Of a stretch of DNA of 64,000 bases, positions 9,044-20,779 are shown piece after piece. Below the pieces are notes generated by a model. That model did no database searches, was not told the DNA's origin, and saw only the letters and a list, made by a program, of their open reading frames with translations. The first letter of the stretch is position 1. Every line of letters starts with the position of its first letter. This DNA is from Harmothoe impar (Eukaryota; Annelida; Polychaeta; Phyllodocida; Polynoidae), in assembly GCA_947462335.1 (NCBI GenBank), contig OX381716.1, positions 6,644,861 to 6,708,860 of the forward strand. The letters run 5' to 3'. Made by a program: the position numbers and the translations under genes.

Positions 9044-12000
9044 CAGCTAATGGTCCCCTTGGGTATTTTATACCATCAAATAGTAGTTCATATAGATAAG
9101 GCCGTTTTATTTTAATAACTTGGATTACGGATCCGCCGCCGAGATTTTTGCCTTTTTTTTTTTAACCTTTCCCCTCCGAGATTTTTTGAGAATTTTACAA
9201 AAAAAAAGAAAAAAAGTACATGTTGACCAGCAAAAGGTATAATGAGGCTTTTCAGATTGGGGATAATTCTCAATATATCTTCATTAGATTGCCCAGAAAT
9301 GAGATTTTCCATGCCTTTTTTTTTTTTTGTCTCTGCCCTTCCAAAAATTTGGAGCCAAAAGCCTGTATTCCAAGTTATCAAAAAAAGGTGGCCTAAAGGT
9401 AATGTTCTTCCTTTTATATGAAAGAAATTATTTCACCAAGATTGCAATCAAATGTGCTTGTAGTGATGGCATCTCATAGCTGGCGAAAAGTGTGGCACTA
9501 GATATTTATAGAAAGGAGATCAACAATATCAACACTTGAAGCTGACTGCTTATCTTTAGGAGTAGTAGAGATGCAAATGAGCCATTACAAAATAGTGTGG
9601 ACGCCTCGTGACTTCTAATGCCCTGACCAATAAGCAGTTATGCTCAGAATTTGATTCCTGCACTGATATTGTAAAACAGTAGAATATGTTTGCCTGACCA
9701 GCATCTCATATAGCAGTAGTGATATATACACTAGTGTAGAATACTATACAGTACTGTACACACGGCTACTTAAGCCACCCACTTCACCCATAACATGACC
9801 AGGCATTGTATGTTTAGGTGTTACCCATCAACTGAGTTTACACCCAGGTCACTGGGTGTCAGTCACACAAGACTTGTTATAACACACACTTAATACAACC
9901 GCGGGCACAGAGAACGCACCTCTTGTATACTGCATACAGCTAGTGGTATAACGTAGCTGTAGGCCTTGTACCAAGCTGTAAGGGTATTCTATAAGGCTCC
10001 CTTCACTGTATTTTGGTGCATGCATTGTACTGGTCCTATAACTACTACATAAGGTTGGTAGTACTATACCATGCTATATGATACCCTCAGACTCATCAGT
10101 AAGTCATGATACATTATTTCTGAGCTCACAGTTCAATCAAACATAGCTAATGTCTGCATTAGGACATCGAAGGGGTACCAGGTCGCTGAATGCTTTACCT
10201 TACTGACGTGTTATAGTAGTATGGTTCACAGGAAGCCATTCACTGTGAAGTTGCATTGTTTTCATTATACGTGAATGGCCCTGTGGCAAGTTTATCACCT
10301 AGACTGCTATCAACTCCAAACCAACTCTTTGCAGAGAAACTGGATTGCTAATACTATAGTATGTTGTTCATCCTTACCACAGCAATAATGAACTAAGTCA
10401 AGCACGTGTGTACATGGTAGGGGCATAATATTATCTGTTGATAACGCCCTTCCCATAACTTTATTTCTCTAAAAAATGTTTCAGAATTGTCAAACTGTAC
10501 ATAACCAGTATATCATGGGAGTACCGGTAACATGCGTACCTAGGTATATTTTATAAGTACCGGTCACATGTGTACCGAGGACTCATCATATGTATGTCAT
10601 ACATTGTCAAATCACCAACAGGATCTTATGTGAGAAATAAAGTTCAAATAAGTTTAAAACAAAAAGGATATCATTCATTATTTATGTAATCCTCATAGTC
10701 ACACAGTATATATATTTCCCATCCCCTTTCAATGCTGGATTGGCTAGTCTTTTAAGATAATGGCTCGAATGAGAGAATAGAAGATACATAATCCTTTACA
10801 GGGACTGGCTGCTCAAGAGATTGTTATGGCCATAACTGTGAGGAACTCCTTCTAGAAAGATCACAGAGCTAAGGATCATAATCAGCTATTTATAAATAGA
10901 CTCTGATACTCTGAATACCATAAACAGCTTCAAATCTCAGGGCTGTTTTTTTAAACAAAACCAAATGTCCATGAAAAAAAGGACTTTCTGTTAGCTGGGA
11001 TACCTATTAAATTAATGATAAAATGCTTTGAGATGCAACGATCAATTGGAAATGAAGAGACTTATATGATGCAAGTCCTGAAACCTGGCTCTCTTTGTAA
11101 GTTGTCTAGCTCAGTGACTTAATGTTTTTCAAAAATGTCAGCGTCAACGCTAAATTTCATAGTATGAACGGTAACCAGGGGCAACAGAGCAACCTCCGTA
11201 TGTGTTTCCATTCTAACAAACTAATTGCTGTGACCATAGTGTCCATGAACATGACCGAGAAGTTATGTTGCAATAGACTTTAAAAGTTAGTCAAAAGAAG
11301 CCATTGTGGATAGTGAAAGTACAAAAATAGGGTCATTAATTTCATATTAGCTATCTACATGCTCTAAATTGCACTTTGAATTGGCATTTTGCAGTAGTAA
11401 ATTGCATTCACAGAATGACTATGGATTGTTTAGTCTTTTGATTCAATCTGTTTTAACAGACTCTATGAGGTTGCTGCTCATACCAATTCCAACCTGTAAT
11501 TACAACTAGTCCTGAGGCTGCAGTGTTCTGCCATGTTTCTTTCTTCCACCTTGACTCTTGTTTGTCTAGTGCCCTAAATGCCTCCAGATAATGTGTTTAA
11601 GTTTTTTTTAGAGGTTGCATCTGCTTGGTTTCCTCACTAAACACTAGTAGATAACATAGGTTAGCTTTTACCTCTGAAGTCCTTTTTACATAAGAGGAGA
11701 TGAATAAAAATAATGTGATGTAGCATGTTACTTGCAGCCTACAGGATTTGGGGAGGCAGCCACTCTGTGCACGTTAAACATTATGGTGCTGTCAACCACC
11801 ATTAAAAACTATTGCTAACCCTTTTAGGACAGCATGGTGCTACACACAAAGTCATGTTTTCTTGTTGCTCCTTCAAAGCAGCGTTGGTAAACTACCACCC
11901 AACCTCTGCATTGATTTATGTCCTGCGATCTCTTCAGCAACGGGGCATCCTCGTAGGGTATTCAAGTCCAGGAATATAGGCAGGTCAAATTGATTGTCAT

Positions 12001-13103
12001 GCCAATGAAAAGACTGCATTGGCAAACATAGAATAGGGAGATGGATATAACTAGTGAAAGTAAGGCATTTGTGAGGTGGGAAGGAAGACAGCCAGGAATG
12101 AGACAGCATTGCTGCTCATACAGAGAATAGTACAAAAAGCTAGAGAATCAAATGTAATAAAATCTGCTTCATGTCATAATTACCAGGTTAATGCAAGCCT
12201 GTCCTGGGGGATTCTGACATAGAATTCATGCAAGGGAGTTTGTGGTGGGTCTATGATGAGAATAGAACAAAAAGAGTCTCTCAAATACCAGAAGAATAAT
12301 TAAACCTGTATTGTGCTGAAGATGAACAGAGAAATCCAATTTCGTCTGAACAGTGCCAGAAGCCCCTGGGGTAAGAGGGGGAGTGGCATAAAAGGGTGAA
12401 ACATGAAATATAACTGGCTCGTTAAAAATGGCACCAAGCTTTTCTTCCTACGGCTATATCCAATGATAAAAGGCATCAGGGTTGCTTCGCTTGTTTGATT
12501 TGCTAATACTAGGTATTGGCAAGACAAGTGTTTCTGATGAATAAGAATCCATTAAAGGGTTAATGAACAATCCAAAAGTACAAAACAGCAAGGGGTTTAA
12601 TCTACATCCCCTTTTATGATCACAAGCACTTTCAGCTTTGTACAACGTAAATATATATTACTATAATTCATCATCTATTGATATTCCATAGGTTGTGTTC
12701 CTATGTAAAGACTGATCAGGATGATTAAAGGACATAATTAACAATTGCACCTTACATTCAAATATAACATCAGACCAACTTGCTTGAAAAAGATTGTCCT
12801 TAAGAGAAAACACGATGACGTATCCTTTATGCCTCTATGCCTTTATTCCTCCTAAAGGTGTTGTTGCTGTTTTGTACACAATGTACATGACAGATTACAC
12901 AAAGGCAGATTGCATTACATCACTATTCTTCCTTGATGGACCTATCACCATACACCATAGCACCAACCTTCATGTGCAGCATAAGGAGTATAATACAGAC
13001 TGAGACCTGACTGATGAGGGGTTAACACGGCCTGTTGTCATGGATACTGAGTGTCATTAGTCAGAGCCCCACAGTATGAGCACCTTTGTCTTCCTGTCCC
13101 ACC
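9044..13103. other. Non-coding DNA, no gene seen
   Basis: AT-rich sequence with no credible ORF. At 9110-9380 there is T/A-rich low-complexity DNA resembling an old repeat (compare 29930-30090). Near 10520-10580 the phrase taccggt recurs. No RNA gene was recognised. Confidence 0.6.
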
Positions 13104-13580
13104 AGCACCTCATCATAGGATGATTCAGCTCAGGGCCCACCCAGCACCTCATCACAGGATGATTCAGCTCAGTACCCACCCAGCACCTCATCACAGGATG
13201 ATTCAGCTCAGGGCCCACCCAGCACCTCATCACAGGATGATTCAGCTCAGGGCCCACCCAGCACCTCATCACAGGATGATTCAGCTCAGGGCCCACCCAG
13301 CACCTCATCACAGGATGATTCAGCTCAGGGCCCACCCAGCACCTCATCACAGGATGATTCAGCTCAGGGCCCACCCAGCACCTCATCACAGGATGATTCA
13401 GCTCAGGGCCCACCCAGCACCTCATCACAGGATGATTCAGCTCAGGGCCCACCCAGCTCCTCATCACAGGATGATTCAGCTCAGGGCCCACCCAGCTCCT
13501 CATCACAGTATGATTCAGCTCAGGGCCCACCCAGCACCTCATCACAGGATGATTCAGCTCAGGGCCCACCCAGCACCTCA
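13104..13580. repeat. 39-bp minisatellite, 12 units
   Basis: Twelve units of 39 bp followed by a partial unit. Each contains 'cacctcatcacaggatga' then 'ttcagctcagggcccaccc'. Most units are identical; single changes occur in the second unit and units 10-11. Because 39 is a multiple of three, both strands stay open over the array, giving 13-residue peptide repeats (HRMIQLRAHPAPH on plus) that are artefacts of periodicity. Confidence 0.95.
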
Positions 13581-16500
13581 GACATTACTCACTTTACAGC
13601 CGTCTCTCTGACCACAGACCAACTCTCTCCACCATCCTCCCGCCATCAGTCTTCACTCACTCCGCTGAGCTCTACATACCAACTTTCTAACTGGCACATA
13701 TATATTGTGGTTAATGACAAAGAAAAGGGTTGTTTCAAGTCACCCGACCTACCCTATCAAAAAACAGGGCCGACCCAATGTTTTTTATGCGATTTTGAAG
13801 AAATTTCCGTATTTTTACCCTTTTTTGGTCAATTTTAGATCTACATACCAACTTTCTAACTGGCCCATATATGTTATGGCTAAGAGCTCTGTGTGGGGTA
13901 AGTAGTCAGTAGATAGTAGACAGTAGATAAGTCACACAGTCACTTTGGTCATCACATATGTGGTTTAAACAACTCTCGCCCATCCTGCAACTCCAAATTG
14001 TGATGCTATAAGATGAGTGGATGGTGCCTCAGTTAGTTGCAGAAAATGACTTGGGATTGAATGGTTAGAGATGATAGAGCACCAGCTGAGACAAGCACCA
14101 CCAGACTGCCATCATCATTCACCTCTTTATTATGGTTTATGCCTCTAAGATAACTGTTTGTTATTGTTCTATATGGTGCAGTTTGTTTTACCTTCACTAT
14201 TGCAGACAAGTCCACTGTGTCCTGGAGGGGCTTTGTGGCAGAGAGTTCATCTTCACCAATCCTTGTACATTGTAAAAACAGAAGCAGACAATGCTAGACG
14301 TTTTCTTTTACAACTAAGCCAATTTTGGTGCGCATCTGTCCATTATAGGAGAGAAAGAAACAGTATTTTCTTTTATACACATGTCTATGTGACCAACACT
14401 AGAGCCATGTACCTATTAAAACATCCATTGTGACCTCTAATTTTGGATTATAATTCAGTACCTAATATGCCAAACCATAAGGGTTGTGTCTCCTTGCTCG
14501 AAGTGTGCTTGATGGCACTAAATGGCTTGAGAGTGTACCCTGTGTAACATGAGAATTGTTCATGCCAAAATTGCACTGTTTTTAACATTGTGTTTGCCTC
14601 TGTAACTCTATACAATCTATCTAATTATCTAAACAGTTTACCCAAGAAGAGTAAACAGATATTCCTCTCTGATGGACAAGTAACAAGCAATTCTTAATGA
14701 GGCAGCTTATTACACATTATATGACAAGGAAAGAGTTTATTAATTGGAAATTGAACATAAAAATTACCTACTTCAATTAACTTCAGCAGTCAGCTAAAGT
14801 AAGTTATATCTCAATCGTAGTTAGTTACTATATGGCGGGTAAAAGGTCTGGGGGGTCATTCACCTTTCAGCAGCAGACATTCTTTCTTCCAAAAATACTA
14901 TCAAAAGGCAAGACATTTACTTCTTAGTGGTAATTTGCTTAAGACACAATAAGCTGCTGGCGTAAATCTGTATTTCTGTAGCTCATTAAGAATTTAATGA
15001 AGTGGTAAAGAAATGTAATATTGTTTATTGGAGACATATCTTTAGGAGAAATAATGAGGGAAAACACGACCAATATATAAAAGGTGTTGACAGAAAACTG
15101 CTACCTTTACAGTACAAATAGGGCCCATTGTATTGAGTGTGCACATACTCTTCTCCAGCTATCTATTACTGACCATACCTATTGAATATCCAATCCTGCT
15201 GACAATTAGTTTCCCTGTAATATCTTTGATTAAAATTGAAATAGTAAACAGAATCTTTATTTGGAATTGTTTCAGATGTCATCAAAATATTACTGCCCTG
15301 CAAAACTTTATCATCACTTCGTGAAAATAGCCTGAAAATAGTCTAAAAAAAATGAAGTTTTCAGAACAGTAACTGGTTCTTATTTTGCAAGTGATAGAAA
15401 TGCCTTGTTGCTTTAAGCCCCTCATCCAATGAAAATGAGGTGGGTGATTTTGATTTTATCAAAACAGCCAAGGTGAAGGCTCCTTAGCAGGTCCACAGGG
15501 CCCATAGAGATCTAACTTAATAGTTTGATGGTACTTAAATGACAGTATCTTAACGAGTTTACATGACCAAAACATTCTTAAACTTTCAATCAAGGCGGTT
15601 ATTACAATTTTGTCTTTTGAGTGAGTTCCCAAGGGCCAGATTACATAAAAGCTATAGAAATGAAACTCTTAACTTTCCATTAGGGTAATAGAAAAGCTGA
15701 CAAATAGAAGTGGCATACACTGCCCAGAGATCAGGTTGCCATCTTGTTATGAATTAGAGTGGATGAGGTTAAGAACTCTTAGTTTAACATATAAAACATT
15801 AAATCATGCAGGGGCTAATGTGAACTTCCACCTGGCCTTTCTGTTTCCAATTATTCACCTGTCACCTGACAAAAACACAATGCCCTATTAGAGATGACCT
15901 TTGTCTAAAAAGAAACAAGTAGAATATCGCATCTACGTCTATGTCGGAGAAGGGAAAAGTGGATTTAACAAAAAGACAAACAAAAGGTCCAACCTTTACC
16001 TATAATTCAGACTGTGCTGCTTGAATGGATTTATTGGTAAAGTGTGTGATAGGACAAGAGGTTGTAAAAGCTAAATGGCAGAACACCCTCTTGTATCGTT
16101 CAGTGAATGTAGAAGGGAGTGCTTGTTGGATGTCTGTGGGGTCTGGGGTGAAATCTAGACCGCTAAAGTAGTGCATCACTGTACATAGTCACATAACAGG
16201 CTTTGATCATGACCTTGACATTTTGAACCCTGTTTGGAGAGAGGGGGATATAAATTACATCTACTTTCTTAGGGTCTAACCCGTTCTTCTTATCATTTAT
16301 ATTTAAGGCCCCTAGCAGTTAGCATTTTGCATAATGCAGCTAGCTAAATTGTGCATCTCATCAAATGTAAGCATTTACAAATCTGACAAGTTTCTATGAG
16401 TAAGGATATTATGGTAGCCAACAAGGGTCACCAGAATTTTGAAAAAAAAAGGTTTTTGAAAAAAAGAAAAATTGTCCAATTTCCTAAGGATGAAAAAAGC

Positions 16501-17806
16501 TTTTTTCTTGCTGTCAATGTCCTAATATATCTTATATGTCATCCTGGCAAGCTGGACAAAACCGTTTTTTTGTGTGACCCTTGTCAGCTTCCATAGTATA
16601 TATGTGCAAATTGTAGCATTGTTTTGCAATCTCCGGTGTGCTTATTTGTAATGTTGCAATGTACATCCTTTGGCCATGGGATTCTTCCACTTGTATTATC
16701 TATATGTTTTCATTGTCTTGAGGAAAGACCCTTTAATTTCAGTTGTCTTAAGATGAGTACAGCCATCAAGAATCTTTGAAATTGTCGTTCAAAATTTAGC
16801 AAATCAAATCACTTTGTGTTTACTTAGGAATGACCCTTTGCCCACGGAGGCAGAGGCCATTCTTCCTTCTCTGACCTTGGAACTTTTGTCGGTTTTTGTG
16901 TACGCTAGGTATTGTCAGACTGTATTGTCACTTATACAGTTATGGTTTATTCACTCACACTGACAACATTCAATTTGATTGGACTTTGTACCTCAATAAT
17001 AAAAGTCTACTACATTAAATGATAAATAGGCACAGGTACTAGGAGACAGGTAAGCGTATAAAGATTGGAAAATAAAGCATGAAACTAAATAAATGATCTG
17101 TACTCAGGATATTGGTGACAGTCACAAGTCACAGACAATATTGAGTTGGCCTCCAATATGTCCCCAGTCTTTATATTAGATACACCACATGATTCTGAAG
17201 AAGATTCTCAACTTCCATGTGACTTCCTTTCAATCCACTCTGGAGGGTTGATTCTAGTGAATGCAAAACAGAGAGGTATTGAAGTGTTACCATGTAAAGC
17301 CGTATTGCCTTCTGCAAGGGGGACTTCACTTTGTTCTAATACTTACAAATTCACCACAGCCTGCTCCTGACAATAGACATGAAAACCTCTTTTTAATGAA
17401 GATGATGTGAAGCCTGCCTTTATGTCTGCCATCAGAACGGCTTCACAGAAAGCAATGGTCCCCCATGGTTTGCACACACGTTTGTTGGCTAACAGAAAAT
17501 CCCAATCCTAATCAGTAGATTTCCTGATCAGAGATAATTTCTTCATCAGTGATCTCCTGATTGAAAATTGGCTAATTAGGATTGAAGAACAGAGCAGTAA
17601 CTACTGCTGATTGTCTTCAGTTTGGTTCACTTTAATTAACACTTGAGTTCTCACACTAAGCTGCAAGTGTGTAATCACTCATTGTATTTACCCGATCTCC
17701 AGAAACACTCAGCACTATTGGGCAAAAGAAGTTCAGGCACAGAACAGACTGAGAAATGGTCGTGGTGAGTTATAGCTCAGGTAGGGACCGTCTATATGAA
17801 ACAGAG
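13581..17806. other. Non-coding DNA, no gene seen
   Basis: AT-rich, no credible ORF. Around 13735-13850 is a 'gacctaccct...gggccgaccc' segment related in wording to the inverted-repeat element at 43382-43628. The phrase 'ctacataccaactttctaactgg' occurs at both edges of it (about 13672 and 13841), so it may be a small insertion or duplication. Confidence 0.5.
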
Positions 17807-17902
17807 CTATTGTAGGGACACTAATATTAGTATTATAGTCGAACGCCTACAAGGTAGTTCGGGCGGCCAGAGCCAGGGGGCACCCCTATCGGAGGCGGAC
17901 AG

Positions 17903-17910
17903 TATATAAG
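17903..17910 (+). promoter_or_regulatory. LTR TATA box
   Basis: TATATAAG about 90 bp into the LTR, the likely core promoter for the genomic transcript. The 3' LTR carries TATATGAG at the same place. Confidence 0.7.
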
Positions 17911-18046
17911 CTGTCCTCACCCCCTTGCTCCGGCAGACCTTCTCAGGTCTCTGACTGTGTCATATAGTGAAAGTTATTGAAAGCTGAATATACATTGATC
18001 GAACCTCATATACTTCAAGGATTAGCATTGTTGTACAGGAGAACGA

Positions 18047-18052
18047 AATAAA
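18047..18052 (+). promoter_or_regulatory. LTR polyadenylation signal
   Basis: AATAAA in gaaataaaccc, downstream of the TATA box; the same motif is present in the 3' LTR, where it would act in 3'-end formation. The R region therefore probably lies between about 17935 and 18075. Confidence 0.6.
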
Positions 18053-18132
18053 CCCTGTTTTCTTGCATCTCTACATGAAAACTGCAGTTCGAGTCCTTAT
18101 TTAATCGAATTACATATAGACGAACTCTACAC

Positions 18133-18150
18133 TGGTGCCGTGACCAGGAT
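18133..18150 (+). other. Primer binding site for tRNA-His
   Basis: TGGTGCCGTGACCAGGAT, one base after the LTR, is complementary over 18 nt to the 3' end of animal tRNA-His including the CCA tail, as I recall that tRNA. Minus-strand DNA synthesis would start here. Confidence 0.85.
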
Positions 18151-18294
18151 TTTTATGTAGAAGATAGCGGACTGACCCTGGCAGAGGCTCAGTCAAGGAA
18201 CGGGGGGGATGAAGGATCAGGGACCGAACTGGAGGATGGGGAACTGGATTACACAGTCGCCCAAATAAATGAAATCTGGGATATTGCCTCTCGA

Positions 18295-19743
18295 ATGCAC
18301 ACCCCAGAGAATAAAAAATCTCGAAAGAGGAGTCTAATTTTTCGAACTCCGGGAGAATTTCCTCCTATCAGAACCATTCCGAACACCAATCCGTTCAGAG
18401 GGAACCCATGGGCAGACATGCTTCCCTCCGAACCGAACCTCGGACATATGGAACGAGACCTGTCTAGAAGAGGTCGACAGGTCCCTGACTACGACGCCTA
18501 CTGTGAAAAATTGAAAGCAGAGGAGGAGGAGATGAGGGGTCGGTATACAGCCATGAATGAGGATTTGATCCGACTGGCCGACGAAAAGGCAAGGGTAATC
18601 GCCCAGAACCAGAAAGAAGCTGAGGAATTGAGCGAAGTGAAATCCAGAATACAAGCGGATAGGAAATAAATAAGTGAACAACTGGCTCTTGAAACCTCTC
18701 AATTGGCTAAAGTCCAACAGAAGGTTAAGATCGCTCAACACAGTCTGACAGAGGAGCAAGCACAACTCCAGAAAGAAAAGGAAGAGGCTCGCCGAAGTCG
18801 GGATCTTCGGGATACCTATGAAAGCGAGATCGAGCGACAATCCAAAAGGGTTAAGAAAATCAAGGCGGACTATTCGAAGGAAGAAAAATCCGGCCAGGCC
18901 CTGAGGGAACAGTTCGAGCAAGAACGAGAGGCGTTGAAGCAAGCCCGAATTGACATGAAGGCTGACCTCGAAATTCTTCAGAAAAAGAAAGACGAAATCA
19001 ATGATACCTATCTAGCCTATCAGAGTCAGATGGATGAAATCCACAAAGAAGAAGAGGCTAGAAGCCGGGAACCGACGAACGAGGGAGCTAAGCTACCTAA
19101 GCACGTTGCATCCACGCCTAGTCAGATATTAACTACCGTGGATCCAATCGAGACCAGGGGGATTGTTTCGGACGGGAAGTACGCACGAACCCAAGGGAGG
19201 ACCGCCCCGAATGAGGCTGACCGTAAAGTCACATATGGGGGAACCGAGGAGAAAGAGATCTCTAGCACCCATGATATTACGAGTGAAGCCCCACCCAAAC
19301 GAATGAATCATAGCTACGGCTCTCTACATCCCTTTGCGGATGACACGCTGGCAGGACACAACTATACGGTACCACCACCACCGATATATAATATAACCTA
19401 CCAGTACCGGGCACCATTACCCGGAGCCGGATCGAACGAAGGACACCAGTCCTATAACGAAGGGGGTGGATCGCTTCCGAGCAGGGGGGCAGGTGGTGCT
19501 CCGAACCCCGGAACTAACCCGGGAGGAGGAGCCGGGACTGTGCCGGACCCTGGTTCATACGGAGGTTACCCCCCCAGCCCTGATCGAACCCAGCCCAATC
19601 CAAGAGGAGGGACACCAAGACCGGTCCCTGCCCCGAGAAGGTTGACAAAACGATCATCTATGGGCCCGAGGGTTGCTGCGATAGTGGAATCCGATCCTTG
19701 TATACAAGGAATGGGGATAGACTGTTGCAGTCGGACCCGGTAG
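18295..19743 (+). pseudogene. Gag N-terminal part: coiled coil plus Pro/Gly-rich linker, with in-frame stops
   Basis: One continuous frame (the same frame as the capsid ORF) from ATG 18295, interrupted by TAA at 18667-18669 and ended by TAG at 19741-19743. The first ~330 codons are rich in Glu, Lys, Gln and Arg with heptad-like spacing, a long predicted coiled coil. A Pro/Gly-rich stretch follows, including a PPxY-type motif (PPIY, about 19376-19387). In related elements such regions precede the capsid. The stops may be mutations in this copy, since the surrounding frame is clean, or may be read through; without another copy the choice is open. The protein was not matched to a named family. 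Confidence 0.7.
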
Positions 19744-19758
19744 GATGAGTCAGAAATT

Positions 19759-20745
19759 ATGGAATGGAGTCGGAGGCAGTCTGATCGACTGGTATGGAGT
19801 CACAACAGTGCCCGAAAGCCTGTTCGAACTCCCCGGCGGTTCAATGGAGAGAATTGGAAGGAAAGCTACCAAGACTTTTGCGACAATAATCGTTACCATG
19901 GGTGGGACAAGGAGGCTTCCTTAGGTCCCCTCATTAAATGGTTGAGTGAGGGTCCGGGACGAATAGCTGTAGATGATTGGCGAGAGACGTATGGAGAAGA
20001 TGGAAACTATGACCAATTGGTGGCAGCCGCCACACATATCTTTGGTGTGTTGTCCGCGAATGATCCTTGGTCGGAGTTCCAGGTACGAACGCAAAAACCA
20101 AAGGAGTCTCCGAAAGTGTTCGGGCTAGAACTTCAAAGATTGTTGCAAAAGGCCCGACCTTATTGGAGGCGTGATGATGAATATTTCTTAGATGAACTAT
20201 TCACACACTTTATAAAAGGACTGAGGGATCCGTCCCATGCTGAACTCGTCCAGAAGGAATGGGGACGAGGTTCATCGATGGTAGATTTTTTTTTGGCTAT
20301 AGATCAGCATGAAAAGAAGAAACGATTACTTGCTGGGTTCGTACCCAACCAAAGGGTGGCGTCTGCACATACGGCCACTCCCGAGGAGAGTGATTCGGAC
20401 GATGGTTCGGGTGAAGAACGAATTGCAGCCATCGGGGGTGACAAGTGGGATAGAAAGAATCGGTGGAAGAAAAATGTTAGTAAGCCACCCGAGAAGGAGA
20501 AGCCAGTGGAGGCAAGCTCTAAACCAACCCCTACCCCCCAGGTGGTGGAGTTATCCGAGAACGAAAAACGGTTGATGGCCATGATGGAAGAAATGAAAGG
20601 GTTGTTGGACTATCAGAAACGACCGAAGCTAGATAGGGCAACGGTGAAGTGTTTCAGGTGCCAAGAGACCGGACATTTCGCAGCTGAATGTATGGCTGAG
20701 AAACCAGTTTGGCGAGAAAGGAAGAGAGAGGAGACGGGAAATTAG
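19759..20745 (+). CDS. gag: Gag capsid-nucleocapsid
   Basis: 328 codons from ATG 19759, in the same frame as the upstream coiled-coil region. Residues ~30-200 look like a retrotransposon Gag capsid (QDFCDNNRYHGW, WSEFQVRTQKPKESPKVF, HFIKGLRDPSHAELV). An acidic and basic linker follows, then a single CCHC zinc knuckle near the end (CFRCQETGHFAAEC, spacing C-2-C-4-H-4-C) for RNA packaging. The ORF ends at TAG 20743-20745, directly after a slippery heptamer that shifts ribosomes into pol. It assembles particles in the cytoplasm and encapsidates the genomic RNA. Confidence 0.9.
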   Translation: MEWSRRQSDRLVWSHNSARKPVRTPRRFNGENWKESYQDFCDNNRYHGWDKEASLGPLIKWLSEGPGRIAVDDWRETYGEDGNYDQLVAAATHIFGVLSANDPWSEFQVRTQKPKESPKVFGLELQRLLQKARPYWRRDDEYFLDELFTHFIKGLRDPSHAELVQKEWGRGSSMVDFFLAIDQHEKKKRLLAGFVPNQRVASAHTATPEESDSDDGSGEERIAAIGGDKWDRKNRWKKNVSKPPEKEKPVEASSKPTPTPQVVELSENEKRLMAMMEEMKGLLDYQKRPKLDRATVKCFRCQETGHFAAECMAEKPVWRERKREETGN

Positions 20746-20779
20746 AAGGGGTTGTCCGTGAAGGCAAACTGACGACCCC
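20736..20779 (+). promoter_or_regulatory. Programmed -1 frameshift signal between gag and pol
   Basis: GGGAAAT at 20736-20742 fits the X-XXY-YYZ rule in the gag frame (G-GGA-AAT) and is immediately followed by the gag stop. After a 5-nt spacer, GGGGTTGTC (20748-20756) can pair with GACGACCCC (20771-20779), a 9-bp stem with one G-U pair and a 14-nt loop. The pol frame is open only from 20700 because of a TGA at 20697-20699, so the shift must occur in 20700-20745; this is the only heptamer of that form I see there. Confidence 0.88.

Larger units (their letters stand above)
17811..18131 (+). repeat. 5' LTR
   Basis: 321 bp, TGTAGGGACAC...CTCTACA. It contains the palindrome CTAATATTAG close to its left edge, a TATA box and a polyadenylation signal. 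It differs from the 3' LTR at a TATATAAG/TATATGAG site, a C/T change before 'tgctccgg', and a C/T change in a T run before 'gcatctc'. Confidence 0.97.

Noticed and set aside
13104..13580. CRISPR-like regular repeats
   Set aside because: Units are contiguous with no unique spacers, and the DNA is eukaryotic; it is a minisatellite.
13051..13611. Open frames on both strands over the 39-bp array
   Set aside because: The unit length is a multiple of three, so frames stay open automatically; the peptide has no non-repeat context and opposite-strand frames are equally open.
18334..18942. 202-codon antisense frame in the gag coiled-coil region
   Set aside because: Leu/Phe-rich shadow of a Glu/Lys-rich coiled coil on the opposite strand.
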